A stretch of 64,000 nucleotides of DNA, taken from positions 124,001 through 188,000 of the forward strand of contig JAJJXM010000005.1 in the NCBI GenBank assembly GCA_024516155.1, given 5' to 3'. Each line of letters starts with the position of its first letter. Within the stretch, counting starts at the first letter, position 1. A program made the position numbers and the translations under genes. This DNA is from Pyronema omphalodes. Taxonomy: Eukaryota > Ascomycota > Pezizomycetes > Pezizales > Pyronemataceae. Of this stretch, positions 1 through 11,933 are shown piece after piece. The notes beneath the pieces were generated by a model, which was not told where the DNA came from, did no database searches, and saw nothing but the letters and a program-made list of their open reading frames with translations.

Positions 1-316
1 TGGTGCCGGATGAGAATACGGCGCAGTTTGCGATTGTATTGGCTGCCCTGCAGAGACAGGCTCAGGCTATTGGTGTTGGTGTTGGGAATGAGTTTTTGAG
101 TGTGAGTTGCCTTTTTTCTGATGTTTGGGGTGGGAGGGTGGGGGGTGGGGGGCGGGTGGGATATAGGGGATATTGGGGATGCTGGGGATATTGGGGATAT
201 TGGATATGATGCTGATTTATTATGACTTATAGGCAATAGAGAAAGGAACGGAATTAGAAGGCTTTTCGGCTCAGGTTTATAGCTCGAATTTTGAGTTTGT
301 TACTGGTGCGCTTTAG
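1..316 (+). CDS. 3' end of an unidentified protein-coding gene (partial, two exons seen)
   Basis: The window opens inside a coding exon read in frame from base 3. A good donor (GTGAGT) lies at 102 and an acceptor at 231-232, preceded by a CTGAT branch-like site, giving exons ..101 and 233..316 joined in phase 0 and ending in TAG at 314-316. The 131-nt intron is strikingly G-rich, with GGGGATATTGG-type repeats. The visible C-terminus is about 60 residues, begins PDENTAQFAIVLAALQRQAQ and ends SSNFEFVTGAL. It looks helical and then ends in a short polar tail. I do not recognise the family. An earlier donor around 73-85 would shorten the first exon by a few codons. The gene's 5' part lies outside the window. 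Confidence 0.5.
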
Positions 317-659
317 GGGGTTGTGCTGGTGGGTGGTTGTGTGCCGTGGGTGGGTTGCTTTTATGGCGTCGGGAGGATGAGGAGGAGGGGGTGAAGCTGG
401 GAGGAGGGGGTAATTGGTGTCATAATGAAATGATGGGATGGTGTAGATTAAATTCTTTAATGATTTAAGCTTCAAGATAGGATTCAAGATCTAAGATCTA
501 AGATCTAATATTTAGGATACGGGGAATAACGAATGGGGAATAACGAATAGGGAAATGGAAGTTGATCTGGTAGATAATAAATGGTGTTAAGACTTTGTGT
601 TATATACCTCCTCTGATGTTTCTTGGTATGGTTGATGATGGTGATGGTGATAGGCTATA

Positions 660-788
660 TATACCGCAATACCGCAATTCCCCCATGCCGCAATTCCCCC
701 ATGCCGCAATTCCCCCAATTCCCCCAATTCCCCCATGCCGCAATTCCCCCAATTCCCCCATACCGCAATCCCCCACAATTCCCCTACT
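660..788. repeat. Imperfect CCGCAATTCCCCCA-type tandem array
   Basis: About ten variants of a unit built from CCGCAATTCCCCCA and CAATTCCCC are arrayed head to tail. Copy length varies by loss of the CCGCA or ATG part. Open frames on both strands come from the repeat itself. Confidence 0.8.
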
Positions 789-842
789 CTAACCTTGAAA
801 ACACCAAACCAATTAGCATCTTGAGATATCACTCGATATTTC

Positions 843-900
843 AGAGCAACTTTAGAGCAACTTTAGAGCAACTTTAGACCAACTTTAGAGCAACTTTAGG
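843..900. repeat. 11-bp tandem repeat, about five copies
   Basis: The unit AGAGCAACTTT is repeated about five times, with one copy altered to AGACCAACTTT. Confidence 0.85.
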
Positions 901-946
901 GATAAAAAAAGTTTTTTTTTTGTTATAAACTTTGAATTACACCATA

Positions 947-1264
947 AGTCATAGACATAGAAATAGTCATAGATATAGATATAGTCATAGTTATAGTTAT
1001 AGATATAGATATAGATATAGACATAGATATAGATATAGATATAGATATAGATATAGATATAGTTATAGATATAGACATAGCCATAGACATAGATATAGAT
1101 ATAGCCATAGACATAGACATAGATATAGATATAGATATAGTTATAGACATAGATATAGATATAGATATAGATATAGATATAGATATAGATATAGACATAG
1201 ATATAGATATAGATATAGCCATAAGTTATAGATATAGATATAGATATAGACATAAGTCATAGAT
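947..1264. repeat. Hexanucleotide microsatellite (ATAGAY)n, about 318 bp
   Basis: An almost uninterrupted run of ATAGAT/ATAGAC/ATAGTT hexamers, about 50 copies. It is open in several frames on both strands and would encode only IY, IS or RY dipeptide tracts, so it is not coding. Confidence 0.9.
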
Positions 1265-1377
1265 ATAAGTAATCTAGTTCAGTACAGTACAGTGTATTGG
1301 CTGATGGTTTTATTGGAAGTCTAGAACTTTGATGTAGGTTTTTTTTTACTGGGGGTTGATATTATCGCTCGCTTGCT

Positions 1378-1505
1378 CGGTTGGTTGGTTGGTTGGTTGG
1401 TTGGTTGGTTGGTTGGTTGGTTGGTTGGTTGGTTGGTTGCTTTTGTTTGGTTTTGTTTTGTTTGGGTTTGTTTTGTTTTGTTTTGTTTTGTTTTGTTTTA
1501 TTTTG
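1378..1505. repeat. Adjoining (TTGG)n and (TTTTG)n microsatellites
   Basis: About fifteen TTGG units (1378-1439) run straight into about a dozen TTTTG-type units (1440-1505). The 167-codon open frame across it is repeat-generated. Confidence 0.9.
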
Positions 1506-1514
1506 ACCTTTCTC

Positions 1515-1665
1515 CGTGGTCCTTTTTTAGCAGTCCTTTCTCCGCAGTTCTCAGTCCTCTGTCCTCAGTCCTCAGTCCTCAGTCCTCAGTCCTCAGTCCT
1601 CAGTCCTCAGTTCTCAGTCCTCGGTCCTCAGTCCTTTCTCCGCAGTCCTCAGTCCTCAGTCTTGT
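1515..1665. repeat. 7-bp (TCCTCAG)n array with interspersed TTTCTCCG
   Basis: About 15 copies of TCCTCAG, with TTCTCAG and TCCTCGG variants, are bounded by TTTCTCCGCAG segments. This is the third array abutting the previous two. Confidence 0.85.
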
Positions 1666-1857
1666 ATGTAGGCTGTTACCTATAGGTCTTTTCAACTTCC
1701 TTTTCAAACCCCTTCAAGTTTTACGAAACTTTCCGTCGCCCAAATGCAACTTACTTCATCTCTACCTAGCTAGTACACAACATCATCCCGTGTACAACAT
1801 TTCTAACACATCATATTTTATGTATCATGATATCATCATCTTACACAGAATACATTT

Positions 1858-2216
1858 CAGTATTTTAGTATTTTAGTATTTTAGTATTTTAGTATTTTAG
1901 TATTTTAGTATTTTAGTATTTTAGTATTTTAGTATTTTAGTATTTTAGTATTTTAGTATTTTAGTATTTTAGTATTTTAGTATTTTAGTATTTCAGTATT
2001 TTAGTATTTTAGTATTTTAGTATTTTAGTATTTTAGTATTTTAGTATTTTAGTATTTTAGTATTTTAGTATTTTAGTATTTTAGTATTTTAGTATTTTAG
2101 TATTTTAGTATTTTAGTATTTTAGTATTTTAGTATTTTAGTATTTTAGTATTTTAGTATTTTAGTATTTTAGTATTTTAGTATTTTAGTATTTTAGTATT
2201 TTAGTATTTCAGTATT
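1858..2216. repeat. 8-bp satellite (TATTTTAG)n, about 45 copies
   Basis: A head-to-tail array of TATTTTAG spans about 360 bp. Apart from a few TATTTCAG copies at the two ends and one near 1990 it is uniform, suggesting recent expansion or homogenisation. A stop (TAG) recurs in one frame and no gene is implied. Confidence 0.95.
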
Positions 2217-4800
2217 TAACTTCAATATATCCACTGCGTCTACGTATAAAACTCTCCCTACAGTGGCGCTGAATACATTGTGTTTTTTGTCCTTTTGTCC
2301 TGCTTTAAATCTCGCCAAGAATATATCTCGGCAAGAATATATCTTATCTTAGCAGGAATATTTGGCTGGGTGAAAGGGATTGTGGATATATGATACTGGT
2401 GGTGTAAGTTATATATCAGAGTCTTCAGATCCCGAGTTTTCGGATCCCTGAGTTCTCGGATCCCTGAGTTATCATGTTATCGTGTTATCATACTGTGTTA
2501 TGGTGTACATACCCCCCACCCCATCCCCCCCCCCCCCCCCCCACCCCCCGCCCCCCCAATCCGGGATTATCTAACCGCTTGCTCATATCAAGCAGAATAA
2601 ACTTCCCATTCAAAATAAACGCTTACTGTGTTACGTAGCAATACAATACATATCCTCATATCCTGGTATCCCGGTATTCTGTTACGTTTCTTACCATAGA
2701 CCGAGACCGAGGTATAATTAAGGTTATGAGATTAGAAATGGTTACTAGATGTAGATACCGAGCGGTTGGATTGTGGGATGGTAGGATGGTAGGATGGTAG
2801 GATGGTAGGATGGTAGGATGGTAGAATGGTGGGAAGCTGTATTGGAGGTAGTTTTAGTCTAGATGAAAGTTTTGGTGATATCATATAATATTAGATGCAA
2901 TACCAGCGGTAACAATAATGCGATACCATTGTATGTAGGCTAGATTGGGAGGTATTTCTTCAGATTTCTATGGAAAGATCTTGAGCTCTGTGTGGCTTTA
3001 GAGATGCTGTAGAGACACTAACAAGGAATTTGATGGTTGAGAAGGTCTGTTGGATGGATTTCATAATGGCTTGTTGTGATAAAGAAGCACTGGCGTGTAA
3101 TTCTGGAGATGATGGATTAATGGTTTGGTCGTGGTTTTGGGAGGGTGGTTGTTTAAGGTCATGAAGGTTGTTGAAACTTTAAAGGCCCTCAGCTCAGTGG
3201 ATGGTGTGGCGGGGGGTAATCATGTTTGATGTTATGTGAAAAACTCTGTTTTGGAATCACCAATATTCCTCAACACGAAACCAGATGACTAACTTTAGTT
3301 GAAGTTGTTTACTCTATGGGTGTAGGTAAACTAATATACAGAAAGAGAATTTGTAATTTCGTTGAGAATTGGTTGATTTGAAACTCCACAAAGCCCAAAG
3401 GTTATTTAGCATGTTTTACCTTTGGAATAAACGACGTTAAAGTTGAGGTTGATGTCAGTCCTCAAAAATCGCTCCCAAATGGGTTGCAAAGTCTCGTATC
3501 AGTGGCTGATGAGAGATCAACCGTGCCAAGAGAGCCTAAAAATCCCTCCAAAGATCGGGTGTGCAAGTATGTAAAACCTGCAACCTCAGCAGCAGCATCA
3601 TCGGCGATCATCTTTCGCCGCTTGCCTTGCGTCTTACGCACATAGATGAGACTAGCTAGTGTATTTCCAGGGCAAGGACCAATCAAACCCTAATTCGCAG
3701 CGAGTTTCAGTGGCCAAAAATCCGCAGTCGCATCATATCATGTCAACTCATCTCGAAAATTCTTCACCCTGCTGAGCCGGCAATGGAATTCTTTAGCAAT
3801 CGGTGGTTACACAGAAAAGCACAGTCGATCCTGAAATCTAATTGATTGAAATATGTCTCTTCATCTATCATCTACATATGTAAAAAAAAAAACCCCTCCT
3901 TAATTAGCCTTGCATAATCTTTCAAATCTGCCACTGCTTTCTTTGTACTGCACTACAGCTTTCTGAGGCACAGCATATAAAAAGCTCTCGTCTGAACTAA
4001 AAAGAGATTTACGTGCATATACTGCTGTCAATTATACTCTCTTCATTGGTTTATCTTTTTTTTTTTGCCTTGCGGTACTCGGGTACTTGGGCAAATACTA
4101 AGCTTCCAAGTCACGCCAAACTTACCATACATCACATGTAGCGGTACAATAAAGTACCATCCCGCATCCAACGGATGTACAGTTCCATCCACTCTCGGCG
4201 CTAATTTCCTCAGCTACCGCCGCATAGTAAATGATTCGGTTCACAGGTCGTGCTCGGGTGGAACCTGCTTCATTGCCCGAGTCACTGTGCTTCAGCATTG
4301 AGCCGATAATTATGCATGTATCCATTGGGTTTATTTCAGCCGGAAGAGCGCGATCCGACATAATAGTATTCCTCCTTGAATCTGAGATGATTCTCTACAA
4401 TAATGACATTCCTGGAAGAAAGACAAGCGGTCATATGCACATAGGTCCAAAGACTGAGACCACAGATACATCAACGAACGGTCATAAAACGGCTTGCAGA
4501 AGAGGGGCAAAAAAAAGGCGTATGTATGTAGAAGCGTGCGATGTATGGCTGCATATGTTGTCCTACGTTGTATTCCACGATAGGAATCGAAGTATGCGGA
4601 ACGCCTCGATAAAGTCGATACCGCCTACTAGCTGCAGGCAAACGAAATGTTGTTAAAATACGTGTACCAACAAAAAGAGTACATTTCTCGTAGGTGTGAA
4701 AGCACTTGGGCTCATGTCGATTTGGAAACCCCACCCTTTGATAATTACTTATATCTAAGGTACAAAGGGATCGATCATATATATCTCGATTTGATTTCAA
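2217..4800. other. Intergenic, no supported gene
   Basis: This region holds a C18 homopolymer at 2525-2542, an 8-bp GGATGGTA array at 2776-2830, and small AT-rich tracts. The longest open frames (74 codons on the minus strand at 3462-3686 and 141 codons at 4231-4656) match no family I know and lack convincing splice structure. I see no RNA gene. Confidence 0.5.
2776..2830. repeat. 8-bp tandem repeat (GGATGGTA)n, seven copies
   Basis: Seven near-identical head-to-tail copies of GGATGGTA, the last one reading GAATGGTG. Confidence 0.85.
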
Positions 4801-4879
4801 GGCCGACCGATGGTGGGAGGGGCTCTTAAGCGAGTTTCCCCGGAAATTTACTTCGGCTGGCGCTATAACTTACGCTCTT

Positions 4880-5530
4880 CCCGCTTAATTAAGCGTTCGA
4901 CATAATAGGCCGTTTCACGCTTCAGTTATGGATTGTTTAACGATTGGATTAAGCTTAATCACTAGTTCAATAGGCGATCTAGGCGCGGCATTTATCGTCT
5001 TAAAAGCCTTTTTGCAAAAGGAGCTCCGGAGCTCCTTATGGCATTTTAAGATAATCTCGGACTATCTATTACGGCTCATTTAACACTACACGGAGCACTA
5101 AGCACGTTACGGGTTAGCATCGCTCTTCCACTGTCTCTCATAGCGAAAAGAATAAAAATATGAAAATTCAAAAAGATTATAAAAAGAAGTATAAAATATA
5201 AAAGTTGGCCTCTATGCATGCCCAGCTATGATTACGAAACATTTTTTTGCTGTAATATTCGTCGAAAAGTTGTTCTGTGGGTTTTTTTTGCGCGCGTGGC
5301 ATCGCCAAGTGTGTGGTGAAAATTTTTTTCCTGGGTCGTGGTGCGAGGGGACGCGATGTTGCGGCCTAAGAAAAACAGCGAGAATGCGATTTCTTTCAAT
5401 TAAGATTCCGGGGGGGTTTCACGCTGACATTGTTTATGGCGACAGATTTTTCTTAAAAAGTTTCCCGAAGCGCGCTATAATGGGCCCCGATAAACGTAGC
5501 GTGAAACGCCCTAATATGATTGGTGCATGG
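4880..5530. repeat. Palindrome-rich stretch with inverted copies of a TTTCACGCT-containing motif; possible decayed mobile element
   Basis: Near 4894-4915 the plus strand reads CATAATAGGCCGTTTCACGC. Its reverse complement recurs at 5497-5517 with two or three differences, and GTTTCACGCT occurs again near 5417. Between them, centred at about 5028, lies a perfect 16-bp palindrome (GGAGCTCCGGAGCTCC) flanked by imperfect complementary arms (TCTTAAAAGCC on the left, GGCATTTTAAGAT on the right). No transposase frame is visible. This could be a non-autonomous inverted-repeat element or chance hairpins in AT-rich DNA. Confidence 0.35.
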
Positions 5531-7561
5531 TTAAATTTACAGTTCAATTGTGAGGTGCGGGTAGCCGTTTACGTGCATAACCAGGTATCGGATGATGGAA
5601 ACGGTACCGCATGTCGTAGGGGTTTCGGGTTGAATTGTTACACCATTGGTGCTGGATAGAATATCAAAGTCGGGAATGATGCGGAAATGGGATGAAGTTG
5701 ATGATTTACTTCGGTGCTGATATCTAACTCGAGGAGACTCAGGAGAGGTATCAGTAACATATATAAAACCCCGACCGATGGCAGTAAATTCCAGACTCTT
5801 TCAATCTTTCTATATGCCATTCTCAACCCCACGGATACGGTAGAGCTTGGGTATCAGATGAAGCTACGCAAGGCTGCAGAATATGACGAGAATTTGGTGA
5901 TATATATTGAGTTTGGAATTAAAGTTAAGTGGTATAAGTAGACATATCTCCATACATATTCACAGAGTTTGACAGGTCACAGATGAGGGGCTGTGAAAAT
6001 GAAGCCGGGGATCGACTACATACAGTATGCAGTATCTCGGCCCGGCATATGGGAGATGAGAACGTAATACTCCTCCATATAATCAAATGAAAAACTTTGC
6101 TTATGGCAAATGGAAAACAATAACTGGTTGGATAAGGATTTTTTGCATGCCTTTTTCCACGTGCAGCCCGAGAAGATCAACAATCTGAACGTAATTTGAC
6201 ATTCGAAAGTAAACTACTTATGCGTACCATCGTCATAACATACCCTGTCTGTGGATATTCTGATCAATCATAGTTGGAAGATCATCATTTGTCAAACGTC
6301 TTTAAGCCGGCCCCGCACGGATCAGTTTGTATGTATGCACATTGGGGGCAACGCGAGATGCCTTGTTGGTACGGTCTAAGATAGTCTCACGCTGATATAA
6401 AGTTGTCTACATAGACGAAATCTCTAAACTGTTGTGTAACCGAAGCATCAACATTCATAGGCGCTTAGATCTCTCTGGCTTCTGCAGCTCAATCCCTTGC
6501 CTTGTCCAAGAATCAATTCTACGGGCTCTCATACGGTAGGGGGAATTTGATTTCTAAGGCAATTCCTTATCGATTCGATTCGAAGTTTTCTTCAAGGCGT
6601 CTTCATGAACTTTCATAATTCCCAGTACATAAATCACAATGCATTTTCATAAGCAAAAGTAGATTAGTCGGGTTGTTGGCATGTCTCATTCCGGGAAGCG
6701 AGTGTTACACACTTTCTTCGATAGGCTTGTGCACTGTAAAGCTTAGGATCCAGAGGCAAAAAAAAAGTAAAAACAATGCACTTTTCCGACTTTTGTGGTG
6801 CCGCTGATGTTGCTGGTTTTCTTTGGACAAGAACTCCTGCTGATACCTCTCTCATCATTGCAGTCCTGCTCAACCCACATCAAAGCCACCCCCCATCCTC
6901 CCCGGCCCCGCAACCCCCGCGCCTTCGCCATGCTCACAACCCGCAAACACTCCGTTGGCTGCACATCTCGCTAAGAGAATAAACTTCGGTCTGTGGGGGA
7001 GGTACAGAAGGGATCGGTTGGTTGGAACGGTTTCCTGGGACAAGATCGGTTAACCAGCGAGACCCAAGACCACAAAGTTCACAAAAATGTTGCCACATCC
7101 GTCAAGGGCATGTCTTTCGCGGGAGTTCCAAGTGACAGGAAAAAAGAAAGCAGAAGTAAAAAAGCAATATAGACGTTGTTAGATATCACTGCTCCACCTC
7201 CCACCTTCCACCCCCATACCTCCTGACCACAACCAATCGTCGCCATATCCACCTTCCTCCACTTCGAAACCCTTTACACCCCCATATTCTCTTCCGCCAA
7301 CCGAAAATTCAGCCTCGAAACAAGATATCACAAAAGAAACACCCGGTATAATCTTCCGGAGTCAATCGCAGAGCTTCGGTGGCGTACAGCTCGTGGTTGT
7401 TATCAATATTGATGCAGATCGTCAACTCGGTTGACGGCCAGTGATACATATCACTTCTGCGAGCCACTGTACTCAACGCCACAATATTCATTCAGTCGTC
7501 AGCCCTCAGAAAGTTGGATTACTTTAAGGAGATCGTACAAAACACGTTTCAAGAATCCGAC
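5531..7561. other. Intergenic and upstream region of the 7-TM gene
   Basis: No frame is recognisable. A TATATAAAACCCC promoter-like sequence lies at about 5758-5772, but the 75-codon frame after it matches nothing I know. Pyrimidine-rich DNA at 7190-7310 is typical of a fungal core promoter for the following gene. A ten-codon upstream frame (7412-7444) is the last ATG before the chosen start at 7562. Confidence 0.45.
7412..7444 (+). promoter_or_regulatory. Ten-codon upstream ORF ahead of the 7-TM gene
   Basis: ATG at 7412 runs ten codons to TGA at 7442-7444, with no further ATG until the chosen start at 7562. If the transcript begins upstream of it, it could damp translation. The transcript start is unknown. 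Confidence 0.3.
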
Positions 7562-9308
7562 ATGGCCGAGACAGTAAATTCAAAAGTTGGAATCTTTGTG
7601 CGGGAGGCTTCTCCACATGATCACAACGAAATGGCACCGCCTCTTACGAGATACTACCCAAATGGCACCAAAATAGAAGATGCGGCAGATGGAGTTATTA
7701 GAGAGGCATTTGTATCCAGTATAACTCTAGCTATGGTAGCCATCACCGTCGTCAGCTTTTGTCTCGCTAGACGACTCGCTGGGGTATCCTGTTACAGAGG
7801 GCTTCCTCTTGCGAGATGGTGTAAGTTTTTATTCTTTTCCATTTCTTCTGTATGGGTTCAATTCTAACAGTTCGGAGTAATATGTGCAATTTTCATCGAT
7901 AGCTGGCTATTTGTTTTCTCGAGCACAGTTTTACAGTCCAGCTTCGGATTGAACACAAGTCTCAAAACTTGCGATGCCGGTATATTGCTGTGCTTAGCCT
8001 GTTATTTGAGTTCGAAAGTATAATCCTTTCAAAAGCCAGAATATCAATCATTGCTAATTCACGCAGGTGGTGAGTGTTCTTTGATCCAATGCCATGGATA
8101 ATATTGAGACAATACCTGCAGTTAATCTATCTGTTTCTCGTCGAAAAGGTATGTGCGCTTAGATATGTGGCTTTATGGTGGCATATGAGTTGATCCGTAA
8201 TTCTAGGTCTTTATTGTCCGTGGAAATCGACAGAGATGGAAGGACAAGTTGTTTCTGTTTAACATGTTTGGAATGCTTATTCCGTACTGCCTTGTCATTG
8301 CCTTGACTTTTGTATAGTATGTCGCACTTTCTGAAGCTGTTTCTCCCTTTTCTAACATTCAACAGTCGAAATTCAGAGATAGGCGCCGGTGGACAGTGCC
8401 ATATCGGGCTAAAGCTACCAGCAAACATTACCCTATTAATGTTTGACATAGTCATCAATGTTCGTATCACCCCCCACAGTTTTCGTGTGGTGTTTCATGC
8501 ATCAGACTTACTCCGTTGGATTATATAGGTGTATTTAACATGGCTATTCTTGGAGCCATTACGTGGTAAGTTGGAGAACAAATCTAATTCATCCGTGAAT
8601 CATATTACTGATCTTAAGCCTCCAGGCCTTTGGTCCTTCAAGAACGGTACAGCCACCAAGCAAGGGCGACTTCGCCGAGTCGCATTGCGAACATTTGTTG
8701 GAAGTATAGCGACATTGTTGTCGACACTTGCGTCAGTGGTTCCCGCGTGATGTGCCTTAATAGCTAATCTTGGAAAACTAAAACTGACATCTCGGATAGC
8801 AATCTGACCGCAATCCTAGTGTTAAGAGGACGCGAGCCTGGTTGGGTATGCTTCGCAGCATGTAATGCAGATAGTAGGTTAAGCAGCTCTGTTTTGAATC
8901 ATATTGAGGTGCATTATTGACAAAAGCCAACTAGTCCTATTCTCGGTTTTGGTCTTGCATTGGGTTACACACCAAGATGAGGAGCCTGTGGAGTCAAGAG
9001 CTAGATGTGGAGAGTGCAATCGAACTCTAGCTGTGAATCCCCCTTATTCTTTCGGTCAATATGGCCGGAATGGACACGCGATGTTTGAGCGTGACTTGCA
9101 TCCGGGATTCGGTGGTCAAGTCGTTACCAATTGCACCGGTTGCAAAGCGGATCCGAAAGACATACCGTTAGACGGAATCACAACACAAACAGAGTTTACA
9201 AGAGACGTGGAAAGCACGGGAGCCAGATCCTCTGGAATGGATTTAGAAGACTTCAAGAGGGAAGGTTCAACTGAGAATATCAACGACAAAAGCGAACATC
9301 GGGTTTAG
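7562..9308 (+). CDS. Fungal seven-transmembrane protein of unknown function, ten exons
   Basis: Exons by splice signals and continuous frame: 7562..7820, 7878..8017, 8067..8069, 8122..8148, 8207..8316, 8366..8459, 8529..8565, 8626..8731, 8800..8873, 8935..9308; total 407 aa. Seven hydrophobic segments can be read: FVSSITLAMVAITVVSF near residue 60, a second after GLPLARW, a third with DAGILLCLACYLSSK, then YLFLVEK, PYCLVIALTFVY, FDIVINVYLTWLFL, a segment after LRRVALRTFVG, and ILFSVLVLHWVT. The last ~110 residues form a polar, Cys-containing tail, probably cytosolic. The arrangement resembles uncharacterised fungal integral membrane proteins whose hallmark is an IYLFLVEK-like motif followed by IVRG. 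Receptor-like topology is inference; no ligand or function is known to me. The start is the first ATG after a ten-codon upstream frame. The third exon is only 3 nt (one Val). Intron 6 has a weak GTTCGT donor. Confidence 0.8.
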
Positions 9309-10787
9309 TCTCACGTTTAACGCGATAGGGACATTACTTGGACAATACAGTTCGACATTTCGATTCTTTGTGACATATTAGGCAACGGTTATTTTTTACA
9401 CTACTGATCTTGCAGCATCTACGTATTTGATATTTTACTGGCTTTCTTTGCTACTACAGGATTTTCAATCCGGCGTTTGGTGAATGGGATTGGGGACAAG
9501 GGCTATTTTACTAGAAATTTGATACGTTCGCCACGGTTGAGAAATAGTGCGGACATGGAATGAACTTTATGATTGATGGAACCTTCAAAGGTGGAAAAAT
9601 TGATGAATTTACGACAAAGAAATGATAATGATTGCAAATAGTAAACTCTCATGTAAGGCGCGATATTTGTATGGTACAAAGACGTGTCATGGGAAGTTTG
9701 TTCACGAATTATAATCTGAAATCATGCACTGTACACTATTTTAAATCAAAACAAAGAATCAAAAATCATACTAAACACAAGCTATCACTGATTATCCACT
9801 CTACCAGTTGTGACTGGAGTTTGAAAGTCAGGTACGATGTATCACCATCGATCACCTGTTCGATATTTAAAAAGGTTCGCCTCACCTCGCCTCACCTCGC
9901 ATCACCTTGCAGAAACCATATTTCCGTTCCAAAGCAGCACGAAAGTTTAACTTTGAGACTCCTACTCTGAGCATGAAGGTTACTATGTAACACGGCTGTC
10001 CAGCGGCTCAGCTTACACAGTTAAAGTTTAATTTTCAGCTTGGCTGGGTCTAACAATATTACAAGGCCCATTAAATGCTCCTGTGAACCTGCCGTCCACT
10101 TCCATGCAACTCTAAGGAAGACCTAGTATCTTGAGATTTTGCAAGCTATTCAAATTCTTGGAGGTCCGGTAGTTGACGTCGGGATATAGAACGGAAAAAA
10201 CAAAATTCTCCCAAAAAAAAACCCCCTTCAGATCGGTTTATCTAACTTACTGTGGGCCGTCACTGTTTATTATCGATAGACATATCTGCTCTATTTTCTA
10301 GGCTGGGTCTAACTCTTTTTCCGCGAGATATCATAAAATGTGTAATAACCCAGTACTTGTACCTCACGAGTGCTTTTGAATGTATTTCATTTCAATAGAC
10401 AAAATAACCAGATAAATAAACCAAATCCAAAAATAATAAAAAACAAAATTAAAACAAAAAATCCGTACATGTTATATCCTCTTGAGCTATAAGTCTTAAG
10501 TATCTTGCAGTTGGTATGCCGGATTCACAACCTGCTCGCACTGTGGTGACTCGTGAGCTGACCCAATGCAAATCATCATCCATCACTCGTCTTTTGTAAT
10601 AAGCTTGCCCAACTAAATTTAAAACTCGACTCCTAGGAAGAGCTCCATGGTAACCTACTTAAGAGATGAAAAAATTATAGTAAACACAGCTAGACCTTGG
10701 TAATGGTTCTGCTGTAAGGTACCAGATCTGGCATTACTTACCCAGCCGCATACAGATGTCACGAATCGTGATAATTATGAAGTACAT

Positions 10788-10876
10788 AAACTGTCAGTGA
10801 GTAAACTGACAGTGAGTAAACTGACAGTGAGTAAACTGACAGTGAGTAAACTGACAGTGAGTAAACTTACAGTGAG
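10788..10876. repeat. 15-bp tandem repeat, about six copies
   Basis: The unit GTGAGTAAACTGACA is repeated head to tail about six times, with terminal copies slightly altered. There are no unique spacers, so it is a minisatellite and not a CRISPR-like array. Confidence 0.9.
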
Positions 10877-11933
10877 TCAGTGACCGAGGTTTGGATCAAT
10901 GTATTAAAGTATCAATCAATAGGCTTAATATACCCCCCAAAGCATCTTCTCTCTATATCCCCTGTTGGCTACAAGAGAGAAATGCATTGTTGCTCCTAAC
11001 ACCTATCCCATAGCCTGAAAGCATTTATTTTGGATATCCGTATACTAATAGCTAAAGCAAATAGGTGAGTATTTTATTATCATTGACTCCCAATGATGAT
11101 GGTGCTCAATGTCTATAACCAAAGCCATAAGTCGCCAGTCATAATCCACATCGCTGAATATCCATAGGTGCATCCCCACGAGGACAAACTGCTGCATATA
11201 AGCAACCCCAATACTTCCCCAAAACTACCAGACACCATATAACTAACTATATGTACTCAAATACGCTATACTCATTAACCGAGCCATTACATACGAGGTC
11301 GCTTAAATATTATATTCCTCTCCAAACGCCATCAAATTTCGGTACTAAGCACACTAGGATATAATGTGAAATACTCCTGTAGGGTATATAGCTGGTGGAC
11401 CTGTTTGGCGGTGGTTGTTGTGGCCATGGCTGTAAACATGGACGTTTAAGCCGGTAATTTAGTATTTGTTCCCTGCGAAACTTGGGATGGGGAATCAATT
11501 TGGATAATTGGAAAGGTTAAGGTACATGTGCAAAGTAGCATGGAGCTTCCGCGAGCCATTCGATCATCGGATGTCATTCAATTCGTGGTCACTTGATGAA
11601 GAAATTTTCATGCACGACAGGATTTTCACATGGTGGTGTTCCGTGAGACTTGAGGCTTGATTGAGTTTATTGGCGGTTACATTTGTATTATATAGCAGGA
11701 AATTGAGTTTCAGAGCCATTTCTGGCCAATGCTTGCTAGAGAATGAGTATCAATCGAAAAGGTATACTATTTCTACCAACTTGAAACATAATTCTACGAG
11801 CTGATGGTTCGATTTGTTTTGCTTTCAGTATCTTGCAATATCAAATCATAAATCAATTCATAAATGGTATCATGCAATCCGATATTCCTGTGGTATTCTC
11901 GCACAATCTCCTCATATTCCTCCCATGGCATCT

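Larger units (their letters stand above)
317..946. other. Intergenic, simple-sequence rich, no gene seen
   Basis: This stretch follows the stop of the partial gene. It contains a purine-rich block (about 360-420), short direct repeats of AAGATCTAAGATCT type near 480-510, and two tandem arrays listed separately. Open frames here are by-products of the repeats. Confidence 0.6.

Noticed and set aside
885..1253. Tyr/Ile, Ser/Ile and Arg/Tyr repeat ORFs on both strands
   Set aside because: Products of the ATAGAY microsatellite; open in several frames at once.
7821..7870. First intron of the 7-TM gene ending at CTAACAG
   Set aside because: The best-looking acceptor puts the next exon out of frame with a quick stop; the AG seven bases later (7876-7877) keeps the conserved membrane segment open.
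10042..10313. 13-bp direct repeat GGCTGGGTCTAAC as element boundaries
   Set aside because: Only the 13-mers match; flanks and the 250-bp interior show no element features, so it is likely chance.
10788..10876. CRISPR-like regular repeat
   Set aside because: Units abut directly without unique spacers and the genome is eukaryotic; it is a minisatellite.
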